DNA of 64,000 bases, from contig NZ_BLLN01000005.1 in NCBI RefSeq assembly GCF_011170125.1, forward strand, positions 248,001 to 312,000, given 5' to 3'. Under the pieces are notes generated by a model that did no database searches, had not been told where the DNA came from, and worked only from the letters and a program-made list of their open reading frames with translations. The position numbers were made by a program, and so were the translations under genes. Numbering within the stretch: the first letter of the stretch is position 1; each line of letters opens with the position of its first letter. Source of the DNA: Streptomyces diastaticus subsp. diastaticus (GTDB taxonomy: Bacteria; Actinomycetota; Actinomycetes; Streptomycetales; Streptomycetaceae). Shown in pieces: positions 53,591-63,277 of this stretch.

Positions 53591-53606
53591 ACAGGTCCAG
53601 ACCAAT
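53591..53606 (+). promoter_or_regulatory. DasR-like (dre) operator in the FnIII lipoprotein promoter
   Basis: ACAGGTCCAGACCAAT agrees with the DasR consensus ACTGGTCTAGACCACT at 13 of 16 positions. It lies 24 bp upstream of the GTG start and partly overlaps the predicted -10 (CATACA, 53588-53593), which is 18 bp from a TTGATG at 53564-53569. DasR represses chitin and N-acetylglucosamine genes. Confidence 0.6.
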
Positions 53607-53629
53607 AACTCCGGTGGAAGGCTGCCCTC

Positions 53630-54685
53630 GTGCGTGGAACTCCAGAACTCCCAGCCCCCACGGCCGCCGGCGCCCCCGCGGCGGGCCCGGCGCCGCGGCC
53701 CGCGCTCCCCCGGCGTGCCGCCCGGGTTCCGCTCCTGGTCGTGGCCGTGGCGGTGGCGCTCACCGGGTGTTCCCTGGGCGGGAGGACGGTGGAGCCGGAC
53801 CGCCCGCCCACGGCGCCGACCGGGGTGACCGCCGTGGCCGGCAGCGCCACCTCGGTCCACGTGATGTGGAACCAGTCGACCGACGACAAGGGCGTCGAGC
53901 GGTACGAGGTACTGCTCGACGACAAGAAGGTCAAGGAGGTCCCGGCCGAGCGGCACATGGTCGACATCACCGGCCTGCGCCCCGGCACCGAGCAGGTCTT
54001 CACGGTGCGGGCTCTGGACACCGCGGGCAACGAGGGCCCGGCCAGCAAGCGGGTGTCGGTCACCACGCCGAAGCAGGGCCCCGAGGACACCCGCCCGCCG
54101 ACCGCTCCCGCCGAACTGACCGCCGAGTCCGGCGGCAGCCGGGCCGCCACCCTGACCTGGACGGCCGCCAAGGACGACGAGGCGGTCGCCTCGTACGACA
54201 TCTACCAGGGCGACACGAAGATCCACAGTGCCGGCGGGGACAGCACGTCGGCGGTGGTGACGGGGCTGCGGCCGGGCACCGCCTACCGGTTCACCGTCAA
54301 GGCGCGCGACGGCGCGGGCAACGTCTCGCCCGCCTCCCCCGAGGCCCCTCTCACCACGGCGGGGAAGGGAGCGCCCGAGGCGGGCGCCGCGCCGACGGAG
54401 CTGGTCGCGACCGCGCGGCACACCGGCGAGGGCCACTACATCGACCTGACCTGGGTGGCGCCGAAGACCGGCGGTGAGGTCACCGAGTACCAGATACGGC
54501 TGGACGGGAAGCAGGACACCAGCCTCGTCTGGGGCGGCGAGGTTCCCGAGGGGAAGGCCGAGTACACCTTCTTCGTGGGCAAGGAGGACGGGGTGAAGCA
54601 CCGCGTGAAGCTGCGGGCCAAGCTTCCCGACGGCACCTGGGGCGGGTTCTCACCGGAGCGGACCGTGGTGACCGGGAAGGAGTGA
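53630..54685 (+). CDS. secreted lipoprotein with three fibronectin type III-like domains
   Basis: The 351-residue product has a lipoprotein signal: hydrophobic LLVVAVAVALTGC with the lipobox Cys at residue 47. Three FnIII-like domains follow: PPTAPTGVTAVAGSATSVHV, then WNQSTDDKGVERYEVLLDD and GLRPGTEQVFTVRALDTAGN; a second with TAPAELTAESGGS and GLRPGTAYRFTVKARDGAGN; and a weaker third (LTWVAPKTGGEVTEYQIRLD). No enzymatic domain is present. FnIII domains often accompany chitinases and cellulases in Streptomyces. With the DasR-like site just upstream, a role in binding or handling extracellular chitin-type polymer is an inference. GTG at 53630 with GGAAGG upstream. Confidence 0.85.
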   Translation: MRGTPELPAPTAAGAPAAGPAPRPALPRRAARVPLLVVAVAVALTGCSLGGRTVEPDRPPTAPTGVTAVAGSATSVHVMWNQSTDDKGVERYEVLLDDKKVKEVPAERHMVDITGLRPGTEQVFTVRALDTAGNEGPASKRVSVTTPKQGPEDTRPPTAPAELTAESGGSRAATLTWTAAKDDEAVASYDIYQGDTKIHSAGGDSTSAVVTGLRPGTAYRFTVKARDGAGNVSPASPEAPLTTAGKGAPEAGAAPTELVATARHTGEGHYIDLTWVAPKTGGEVTEYQIRLDGKQDTSLVWGGEVPEGKAEYTFFVGKEDGVKHRVKLRAKLPDGTWGGFSPERTVVTGKE

Positions 54686-55031
54686 GGGCGGCGCCGTCGG
54701 GCGGAGGCAGCCACCCACCAGCGGTGTCGCGCACGGGGACGGGTGCTCCGTGGGACGGGCGGGCCGTCGGTTCCGGCCACCGGCACGGGCCCCTGGGCCG
54801 GCGGCGCGCCGGGCGTCCCGCCGGTCTCCCGCCTCCCGGTCAGTCCGCCAGGCGCCTTCCCCGCCCGCTCCGCCCCGCCCGCTCCGCCCCCGGCAGCCCC
54901 GCACCGGCGGAGGCATTCGGGCCGCCCCACCCACCCCGGCCTTCGCACGAGGGGAGCGGGAGTGGGTCATCGTGAGCGGCCGCGCCGAGGGCCGCTGCAG
55001 GCGGCGGCGGGCGCGCGGCACTGAGCGTCCC
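54686..55031. other. 346-bp gap between the FnIII lipoprotein and PadR genes
   Basis: Convergent genes flank this stretch. I see no gene and no strong hairpin. Confidence 0.4.
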
Positions 55032-55592
55032 TCAGGAAGGGGCCCCCGCCTCACCGGCCGGGCGCGCCAGTTCGTCGAGCGCCTCGGTCAGCCAGGTCGT
55101 CCAGAAGGTCTCCAGCTCGATGCCCGCCCGCAGGACGATGTGGCGCAGCCGGTCCTCGCGCGGCCGGTCCGGCACGGGAGGGAAATCCCGGCGCTCGATG
55201 GCCTCGTACTCGGCGAGCTGCGCGCGGTGCAGCTCCAGGTGACGGCTCAGCTCCTCCTCCAGCCCGACACCACCGACCACGGCGGCGGCGCGCAGCCGCA
55301 GCAGCAGCGGGTCCCGGACGGTACGGGGGTCCTGCGGCTCGGCGGCCCAGCGGGCCAGTTCCTCGCCGCCCGCCGACAGCACCTCGTACTCCTTGCGGCG
55401 GCCCCGGGCGGGCTTCTCGGTGGGCAGGGAGCGGATCAGCCCCTCGCGTTCGAGGCGGCCGAGCTCGCGGTAGATCTGCTGGTGGGTGGCGGACCAGAAG
55501 TAGCCGATCGACTTGTCGAAGCGGCGGGTCAGCTCCAGTCCCGAGGAAGGCCTCTCCAGCAGGGCCGTGAGGATCGCGTGCGGCAGGGACAT
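55032..55592 (-). CDS. PadR family transcriptional regulator
   Basis: The 186-residue product starts with the PadR winged helix (LPHAILTALLERPSSGLELT), then SIGYFWSATHQQIYRELGRL and PARGRRKEYEVLSAGG, followed by a helical C-terminal Vir_act_alpha_C-like region (LRLRAAAVVGGVGLEEELSR). The length is that of PadR subfamily 1. It is in the same direction as the flavoenzyme gene and begins 89 bp after its stop. A palindrome in front of the flavoenzyme gene (57771-57784) is the likely binding site. Confidence 0.9.
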   Translation of the reverse strand: MSLPHAILTALLERPSSGLELTRRFDKSIGYFWSATHQQIYRELGRLEREGLIRSLPTEKPARGRRKEYEVLSAGGEELARWAAEPQDPRTVRDPLLLRLRAAAVVGGVGLEEELSRHLELHRAQLAEYEAIERRDFPPVPDRPREDRLRHIVLRAGIELETFWTTWLTEALDELARPAGEAGAPS

Positions 55593-55681
55593 GGACCAAT
55601 CCTAAGGAGTGCGCGGGCCTGCCCGGGCCGGCCGCCGCCCGTACCCGGCCATGACGGCCGGGCACGGGCGGACACCGCGGG

Positions 55682-57784
<2,103 letters not shown>

Positions 57785-57808
57785 GAAGGGAGTGGCAGCG
57801 GTCACGCG

Positions 57809-58195
57809 CTAGGCCCGGTGGGCGCCCGCGCCACCGCTCCCGCCCTGGCCGGCGGGAGGATCGTCGGAGAGAGGGGACGTCCCGAGGTCGAAGCCCTCGG
57901 GACCGAGCGGGTCCCCGCCGGCCTCGCTGCCGCCGTCGCGGACCTGCGCCACGTAGCCGAGGGGGAGTTCGTCGCCGTCGACCGTGATGGCCTCGACGGC
58001 CCCCGTGGCCGGGTCGATGTCGGCCTGGATGCCGGAGCCCACGTAGCGCGGGTAGCCGCTGGCACCGAGGTCGCCGGTGGCCTCGACCCGGGCCTCCCGG
58101 AGCGGGGAGCCGTGCTCCGGGCGCCCCTCCGGGTCGGTGAGCTGGGGCTTCAGGACGACGGTGTACCAGCGCGGGTGCTCGCTCATCTCGCTCAT
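57809..58195 (-). CDS. conserved hypothetical protein, 128 residues
   Basis: The product begins MSEMSEHPRWYTVVLKPQL and contains VEATGDLGASGYPRYVGSGI and IDPATGAVEAITVDGDELPL, ending in a Gly/Pro-rich tail. No signal peptide, membrane segment or recognised domain. Coding quality is good and the start is one of two ATGs three codons apart (58195, 58186). Function unknown. Confidence 0.7.
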   Translation of the reverse strand: MSEMSEHPRWYTVVLKPQLTDPEGRPEHGSPLREARVEATGDLGASGYPRYVGSGIQADIDPATGAVEAITVDGDELPLGYVAQVRDGGSEAGGDPLGPEGFDLGTSPLSDDPPAGQGGSGGAGAHRA

Positions 58196-58325
58196 GGCGC
58201 GAGGCTAGCGGCCGGCGCGCCGGGGGCCGGCGCGGCGCGGAGGGGCAGGCCGGCCCGACACCCGGAAGGGGGCGTGGGCGGGGCGACGGGGGGCAGGTGC
58301 GGCGGCAGGGAAATCCCCCGCGCTT

Positions 58326-58343
58326 GATACGGTGGGGGGTATC
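58326..58343 (+). promoter_or_regulatory. GATAC-N8-GTATC dyad upstream of the rhodanese gene
   Basis: GATACGGTGGGGGGTATC, 124 bp upstream of the rhodanese-fusion start. The GGGGTAT half-site recalls operators of the CsoR/CstR family, whose persulfide-sensing members control rhodanese genes. No such regulator gene is in the window; this is a weak inference. Confidence 0.35.
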
Positions 58344-58466
58344 GGAGGCGCTCGTTCAGACCGCCGCCTCCGCCCGTCGGGCGCCCGCCTCCCCGGCGGT
58401 CCGCCCCACGCGTCCGTGCACGCGTGCGGCACGCACCTTCCCCACCCGCTCCAGGAGGACGCCCCC

Positions 58467-59027
58467 GTGACCATCTCCCCCGCCGACCTCCACGCCCGCG
58501 AGACGCCGAAGACGCTCGTGCTCGACGTCCGGACGCCGGGCGAGTTCGCCGCCGGACATCTGCCCGGCGCGGTGAACCTGCCGCTCGACAGCGTCTCGGC
58601 GCTTCTGCCCGAACTGCAGGACGCAGCCGGGCGGCGTGAGCTGTTCGTGGTGTGCGCCACGGGCCGCCGCTCCGCCGACGCCTGCAACCGGCTGGCCACC
58701 GTCGGCATCCCCGCGACCGGCGTCGAGGGCGGCGTCAGCGGCTGGACCGCGGCCGGCCTGCTCCTCGAACCGGGGCCGGCTCCGTCCCGTGCGGTCTGGG
58801 CGATGGACCGGCAGGTCCGCTTCGCCGCCGGCTCGCTGGTCCTGACCGGCCTGCTCCTCGGCCGCCGCGCCCCGCGCGCCCGGCTCCTCTCCGCCGGGGT
58901 GGCGACCGGCCTCGTCTACTCCGGCGTCAGCAACACCTGCGGCATGGCGGCACTGCTGGCCAAGCTGCCCTTCAACCGCCCGGCGCCCACGGTGCTGGAC
59001 ACGGCCCGCGCCGCCCTGCGCGACTGA
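58467..59027 (+). CDS. rhodanese domain-membrane protein fusion
   Basis: The 186-residue product has a rhodanese domain (about 1-105: VLDVRTPGEFAAGHLPGAVN, then LFVVCATGRRSADACNRLAT with catalytic Cys63), then VEGGVSGWTAAGLLLE. The C-terminal 80 residues hold two hydrophobic segments (FAAGSLVLTGLLLG; LLSAGVATGLVYSGV), a DUF2892-like membrane part. Such fusions handle sulfane sulfur at the membrane. GTG at 58467 with AGGAGG six to seven bases upstream. Confidence 0.85.
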   Translation: MTISPADLHARETPKTLVLDVRTPGEFAAGHLPGAVNLPLDSVSALLPELQDAAGRRELFVVCATGRRSADACNRLATVGIPATGVEGGVSGWTAAGLLLEPGPAPSRAVWAMDRQVRFAAGSLVLTGLLLGRRAPRARLLSAGVATGLVYSGVSNTCGMAALLAKLPFNRPAPTVLDTARAALRD

Positions 59028-59126
59028 GCCACCCCGACCTCCGCGCGCGCGAGAACCGCCCCCGGCAGCGGCGGGTCGCACGCGCGGAGATCCCCCACCG
59101 CCGGCGGCTCGGACCACCTTCGCCGG

Positions 59127-59220
59127 ATGACGGAACCTCCCCACCTCGCGGCGGTCCGCACGTCGTACGACACCGCCGTCGCCGAGCACGCCGCCCCCGT
59201 CGAGGATCTCGCCGCACTCA
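59127..59220 (+). pseudogene. 5' end of a SAM-dependent methyltransferase gene, cut by an IS
   Basis: ATG at 59127 begins MTEPPHLAAVRTSYDTAVAE, a typical start of small methyltransferases (LAAxRASYDTVAADYA). After 31 codons the sequence runs into the inverted repeat of the insertion sequence at 59220. No continuation of the gene was found after the IS's right end or elsewhere in the window. The truncation by insertion is clear; the family is an inference from 30 residues. Confidence 0.55.
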
Positions 59221-60289
59221 CGAGCTCGTGCAAGGTTGGCGGTGACGTCGACCCTGCCAGCTCGTCAGGCCGTTCGCGGTGGGGATGCAGGCACGTGGGT
59301 GTGGATCATGTCGGAACGTCGGGGCACGGGCCTTTCAACGGCTGTGATTGCCGACTCGGTCGCGGAGTTGGGACCGATCTGGCAGGCACGCAGGGTTTCG
59401 AGCTACTCGACGGACCACGCCGGCGAGCGGTCGGAGCGGGCGCGAAGTACAAGCTGGTCTTCGCCGACCGGCTCCTGGCCACACTCGTACATCTGAGACA
59501 CGGCGTCACCCACGACGTACTGGCCTGCTGGTTCCAGGTGGACCGGTCGACCATCCCCCGTGCCGTCGGCGAGATCCGGCCGCTCCTCGCCGGCCGAGGC
59601 TGTCGCATCGACGGTGGTCTGCGACTTCACACGCTTGCCGATGTGATCACCGGCCTCGGCGCCACCGGCCGGACCGCGCTGATGGACGCCACCGAGATCC
59701 GAGTCCGTCACCCGGGCGCACACCTCGGCGGACGCAGCCGCTTCATCTTTGGCAAGAGCCGCATCAACGCCATGAAAGCCCTCGTCGTCACCGACCAGCG
59801 CGGACGACCACTGTTCTGCGGCGAGGTCCGGGCCGGCTCCGTCGCCGACATCACCCAAGCCTGTGACACCGACGTGGTCGACCTGCTCGCCGACACCATT
59901 GACCTGCACATCCTTGCCGAAGCCGGCTACCAGGGCCTCGCGGCCCAAACCCACGGCCAGGTCGTCACCCCACCACGCAAACGCCGCGGCAAACACCTCG
60001 AACGCTTGCAATGGCTGATGGCACACCACGAAGCCGCCCGCTTCGCTCACTCCTCAGCCAGAAACCGCGTCGAGCACGGCACCGCCCACCTCAAGAAACT
60101 GGAGGACTCTCGCCCGACACCACACCCACCGGGACACCTGCCCGACACCATCAGAGCCATCGTCGGACTCCTGACCGACCAACAAGCAACCCACCACACG
60201 AAGGCACTCGCGCTGCACGTGCTGGCCGCGTGATCAAAAGGCCGACCGCAACATCAACACGTCTTCATCCCAACCATGCACGAGCTCGT
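59220..60289 (+). mobile_element. insertion sequence with 20-bp imperfect inverted ends, about 1070 bp
   Basis: The left end (59220-59239) and the reverse complement of the right end (60289-60270) read ACGAGCTCGTGCAAGGTTGG and ACGAGCTCGTGCATGGTTGG, one mismatch in 20. The first ten bases are themselves palindromic. No target-site duplication is evident. The transposase inside belongs to the IS5/IS112-like group and is not intact. Insertion was into a methyltransferase gene. Confidence 0.8.
59308..60233 (+). pseudogene. IS5/IS112-like transposase, frameshifted near the N-terminus
   Basis: The main frame (to the stop at 60233) has the HTH-like part GAGAKYKLVFADRLLATLVH and VLACWFQVDRSTI, then the DDE region: ALMDATEIRVRHPG, FGKSRINAMKALVVTDQRGR, VADITQACD, HILAEAGYQGL and RNRVEHGTAHLKKLE. 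These match the DDE_Tnp_4 transposases of Streptomyces. The N-terminal piece, MSERRGTGLSTAVIADSVAE from 59308 through IWQARR, is in a different frame. The two join at about 59390-59425, so one indel breaks the gene. A programmed shift is possible but I see no slippery site in the right phase. Confidence 0.7.
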
Positions 60290-60457
60290 TGGAATCCCTA
60301 ACGAAATAGGACCTGGAGGTTGACGAGAGCGAGCAATTCTCCAACGGGTACAGCAGTCCTTCCGCAGCGGAGACCACGCCGACTGGGCCGGATGTCAGAG
60401 CCGTGTGGCACTGTCGCCTCGTGCTCATCTTCATCGTCGGATCGATCGGGGGACCCG

Positions 60458-61747
60458 ATGGCGGCCAGTGATGAGGCGGCCGAGGAGACTAAGGAAACCG
60501 GTGTCGCCGCACTCCCGGGGGTGTACGACGAAAGGCACCGCGAGGACCGGCTGCCTCGGGCGTACACGCTGTGGCTCGTCGGCATCCTGGTGTCGCTCGT
60601 GGGCAATTCGGTCTTCTACTTTGCCCTCGGCTGGGCGGCCAGCGAGTATGGCGGGAGCGTCGCGGCGCTGGCCCTGAGCGCGATCACGCTGCCTCGCGTC
60701 CTGTTCCTTCTCGTCGGAGGGGCGGTCAGCGACCGCGTCAGCGCGCGCCGCGTGCTGATCACCAGCGACGCGGTGATGCTGATCTTCTCGCTCTTTCTCG
60801 CGGCTGTCGCCTACTCTCTGGGAGCTCCGCCCTTGTTGCTCATCGCAGCGGGCGTTGTGGTCGGCATCGTCGACGCGTTCTATCTGCCAGCTTCAGGGTC
60901 CATGCCCCGACGGTTGGTGGACAAGGCTCAGTTGCCTCGTGCGTTGTCCCTCCGGCAGGTCGGCGGCCAAGTGATCAACATGGGAGGCGGCCCGTTGGCC
61001 GGCGTGCTGGTCGGCCTGGCGGGGTTCGCGGGCGCCGCTGTCGTCAACGCGGTCACCTTCGCCTTCACTTTGGTTGTCCTGATTGCCGTCCGCCCCCAGC
61101 AGCACGTGCCTCCGGCTCCGAAGACGGACGGTCTCCTGAAGGAAGCCTTGAACGGGGTGAAGGTGGCCTTCTCCCATCCAGTGCTGCGCCCGGGGCTTTG
61201 GCTCACCGGGGCAGCAGCCGGTTTCCTGCTGCCCGTGCTCTCTCTGCTGGTCCCCCTGCTTGCACGCGAGGAGGAGTGGGGCGCGGGAGCCGCCGGGCTG
61301 GTGTTCGGAGCGCAGGGCGTGGGCATGGTCGCGGTCACCCTGGTGGTGGTGAAGCGCGGCCCACTGGGGAGGCCTGGTCTGATGGCGGCGAGCGCGCTGA
61401 TCCTGGCGGGTGGGGGCGTGCTCGCGCTCGGCCTCTCCCCCAGTGCGACCGTCGCCGTCGGCGGCGGCCTGGTCATCGGAATCGGCAACGGAACCTTCTC
61501 CACGCACATCGCGCCGCTGGTCCTGGCGTCATCACCCGACTCCCACCTGTCGCGAATTCAGGCGGTTCTGGCGCTTGTGCAGAGCTTTGCCCTTTTACTG
61601 ATGAACAACGTGCTCGGTGCGCTCGTCGACCTTCAGGGCGCCTCCGTCACCGTCGTCGTTTGTGCCGTCACACTCGTCAGCGTGGGGCTTACGGGTCTGG
61701 CCTCGGGCCCGCTCCGAAACGACCGAACGGGACTGACGCGTCGCTGA
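60458..61747 (+). CDS. MFS exporter (enterobactin/macrolide efflux-like)
   Basis: The 429-residue product is a 12-helix MFS protein of the MFS_3 type: YTLWLVGILVSLVGNSVFYF, LFLLVGGAVSDRVSARRVLI (loop 2-3), SMPRRLVDKAQLPRALSLRQ, and the second half from VAFSHPVLRPGLW. It resembles enterobactin and macrolide exporters. ATG at 60458 with GGGGGA upstream; an earlier in-frame start at 60320 is less likely. It lies between the IS at 59220 and the IS5 remnant at 61770, in sequence with visibly less extreme GC and codons such as TTG and TCA. It was probably acquired by transfer. The 168 bp upstream contain no other gene. Confidence 0.85.
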   Translation: MAASDEAAEETKETGVAALPGVYDERHREDRLPRAYTLWLVGILVSLVGNSVFYFALGWAASEYGGSVAALALSAITLPRVLFLLVGGAVSDRVSARRVLITSDAVMLIFSLFLAAVAYSLGAPPLLLIAAGVVVGIVDAFYLPASGSMPRRLVDKAQLPRALSLRQVGGQVINMGGGPLAGVLVGLAGFAGAAVVNAVTFAFTLVVLIAVRPQQHVPPAPKTDGLLKEALNGVKVAFSHPVLRPGLWLTGAAAGFLLPVLSLLVPLLAREEEWGAGAAGLVFGAQGVGMVAVTLVVVKRGPLGRPGLMAASALILAGGGVLALGLSPSATVAVGGGLVIGIGNGTFSTHIAPLVLASSPDSHLSRIQAVLALVQSFALLLMNNVLGALVDLQGASVTVVVCAVTLVSVGLTGLASGPLRNDRTGLTRR

Positions 61748-61769
61748 CTGCAACCGCCGCTCGGAAACG

Positions 61770-62562
61770 CTACCGCAGCGTCTTCAAGCACCGCCAACAG
61801 ATCAGAGCGCAGCCGAGGATGAGGAACGCTTCGTGGAAGTCGTCCCGTTTCTCCCAGATGCGAAGTCGGCGGAACCAGTTCAAGTGGGCGAACGCGCGCT
61901 CAACTACCCACCGTTGAGCCCCCAAGCCGGACCCGTGCGCGGCGCCGCGGCGGGCGATCAGCAACTTCACACCGAGGTACCAAGCGAGACGGCGGAACTT
62001 GCCGTGGTCGTAGCCGCGGTCGCCCAGCACGATGTCCGGACGGCGCCGGGGTCGGCCGCGTTTGCCACGCACGGGTGGCACCGACTGGAGCAGTGGAATG
62101 AGCTGAGTGACGTCGTTGCGGTTGCCGTCGGTCAAGGTGACGGCGAGCGGCATCAGGTGGCACCTACCGCCCGTCCCGCCCCGGTCGACAGGGCTTCGTC
62201 CCGCCTTTGAGCCCCTTTTAACGCCCGGATGCGGGAGCCGTCGACGGCCGCCCGGGAGAAGTGCAGGGCGTTCGCGCTGCGGAGTTCGGCGAGGAGGGCC
62301 TCGTGCAGTCGGGGCCACACACCGGCCTCGATCCACTCCGCCAGACGGCGCCAGCAGGTCATCCCCGAGCTGAAGCCGAGTTCCCGCGGTAGGTGTCCCC
62401 AGGCGATCCCGGTGTGCAGAACGAACAGGGTGCCCTGGAACACAAGCCGGTCCGGATGCCGCTTGCGCCCGGGTGACAAGTTCGGCGCTCGACCATGGGC
62501 AGCAGCAGCTCGATCACCGCCCCCAATTCGTCATCGACATACCACGACTTCGACCGAGCCAC
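61770..62562 (-). pseudogene. degenerate IS5-family (IS427 group) transposase
   Basis: The transposase is split over three frames. It begins VARSKSWYVDDELGAVIELL, shifts near 62480 to SPGRKRHPDRLVFQGTLFVL and RRLAEWIEAGVWPRLHEALL, and at an AAAAGGGG tract near 62216-62225 shifts to SPVDRGGTGGRCHLMPLAVT, then PDIVLGDRGYDHGKFRRLAW and ERAFAHLNWFRRLRIWEKRD. The second shift is probably the programmed frameshift of this IS group. The first is not, and about seven residues (IVDATGI in relatives) are deleted after RCHL. The element is therefore dead. The terminal repeats could not be matched. Confidence 0.75.
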
Positions 62563-63181
62563 TCCATACCCCCGGATCAACAGCCCCAGAGCGATCCAAC
62601 CACCTTGAAGATCATTTTGTTAGGAGTCCTTCAGACCCCCCGCCCGCGCGACAACGACCGCGCTCGCCGAAGCCGGCCGGGCGACGGCAGTACCTGGCGG
62701 CACTCGGCGTTCCGGCGTTCGGCGTCGGCTTCTCCCGAAGAGGGTCGCGCCGGCCCGCGCCGCCCCTCCGGATTCGCGGTCCACCGTCGGCGCCACGCCC
62801 CGCACCGGACCTCGGTGACGACGCTCACGGCGGCGTACTGGCCCACCACTCGACCCACCGCACTCCGCCCGGGTCGCTCACCGCGCGTTCGCGGAGCCCC
62901 ACCGCACCCCGGCTCTCGGCGGCCGCCTTCCGCCCGCAGACCAAGTGGACGCCGCCCGCACCACAGCCGGACGCACGCTACGGCGGCCATCCGTCTCGTA
63001 CACCTCCCGCCGCCTGCCGCCGTACCCACCTGGCGGGACCTCTCGGCGAGGCCGCGTTCACCGCCGTCACCGCCCAGCTCGCGCAGGCGCCCGACGCGTG
63101 GCTGACCTGCGCTTCACCGGCCCCATCACCCACAAGCGGATCGGCGGCCGGACCGCCCGGCCGCCTCCACCCCGAGGAGCC
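62563..63181. other. unassigned stretch after the IS5 remnant
   Basis: About 620 bp without a credible gene. Frames are open on both strands, but their translations are Arg/Pro/Ser-rich and resemble nothing I know. Possibly decayed coding sequence, e.g. around LGEAAFTAVTAQLAQAPDAW at about 63044-63103. The sequence AGATCATTTTGTTAGGAGTC (about 62609-62628) may be an IS end. Confidence 0.35.
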
Positions 63182-63220
63182 TTGACATCACACCCACCAA
63201 ACGAGACGATACGTCTCGTT
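63182..63220 (+). promoter_or_regulatory. promoter with a TetR-type operator for the alpha/beta hydrolase
   Basis: TTGACA (63182-63187), 17 bp, GACGAT (63205-63210). A dyad with perfect 9-bp arms, AACGAGACG-ATA-CGTCTCGTT (63200-63220), covers the -10 box. The motif ACGAGACG-N3-CGTCTCGT is typical of TetR-family operators. The regulator gene is not in the window. Confidence 0.65.
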
Positions 63221-63277
63221 GCGCTGATGGCCGGCGCATCACCCAGACCGGCCCGGCTTGAGGACCGAGGAGTACGC

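Noticed and set aside
59393..59399. GGGTTTC as a programmed -1 frameshift heptamer in the IS transposase
   Set aside because: The heptamer is in the wrong phase to move from the N-terminal frame to the main frame, so an ordinary indel is the simpler explanation.
62631..63029. Minus-strand frame after the IS5 remnant as a gene
   Set aside because: Arg/Gly-rich translation with no start signal or recognisable motif.
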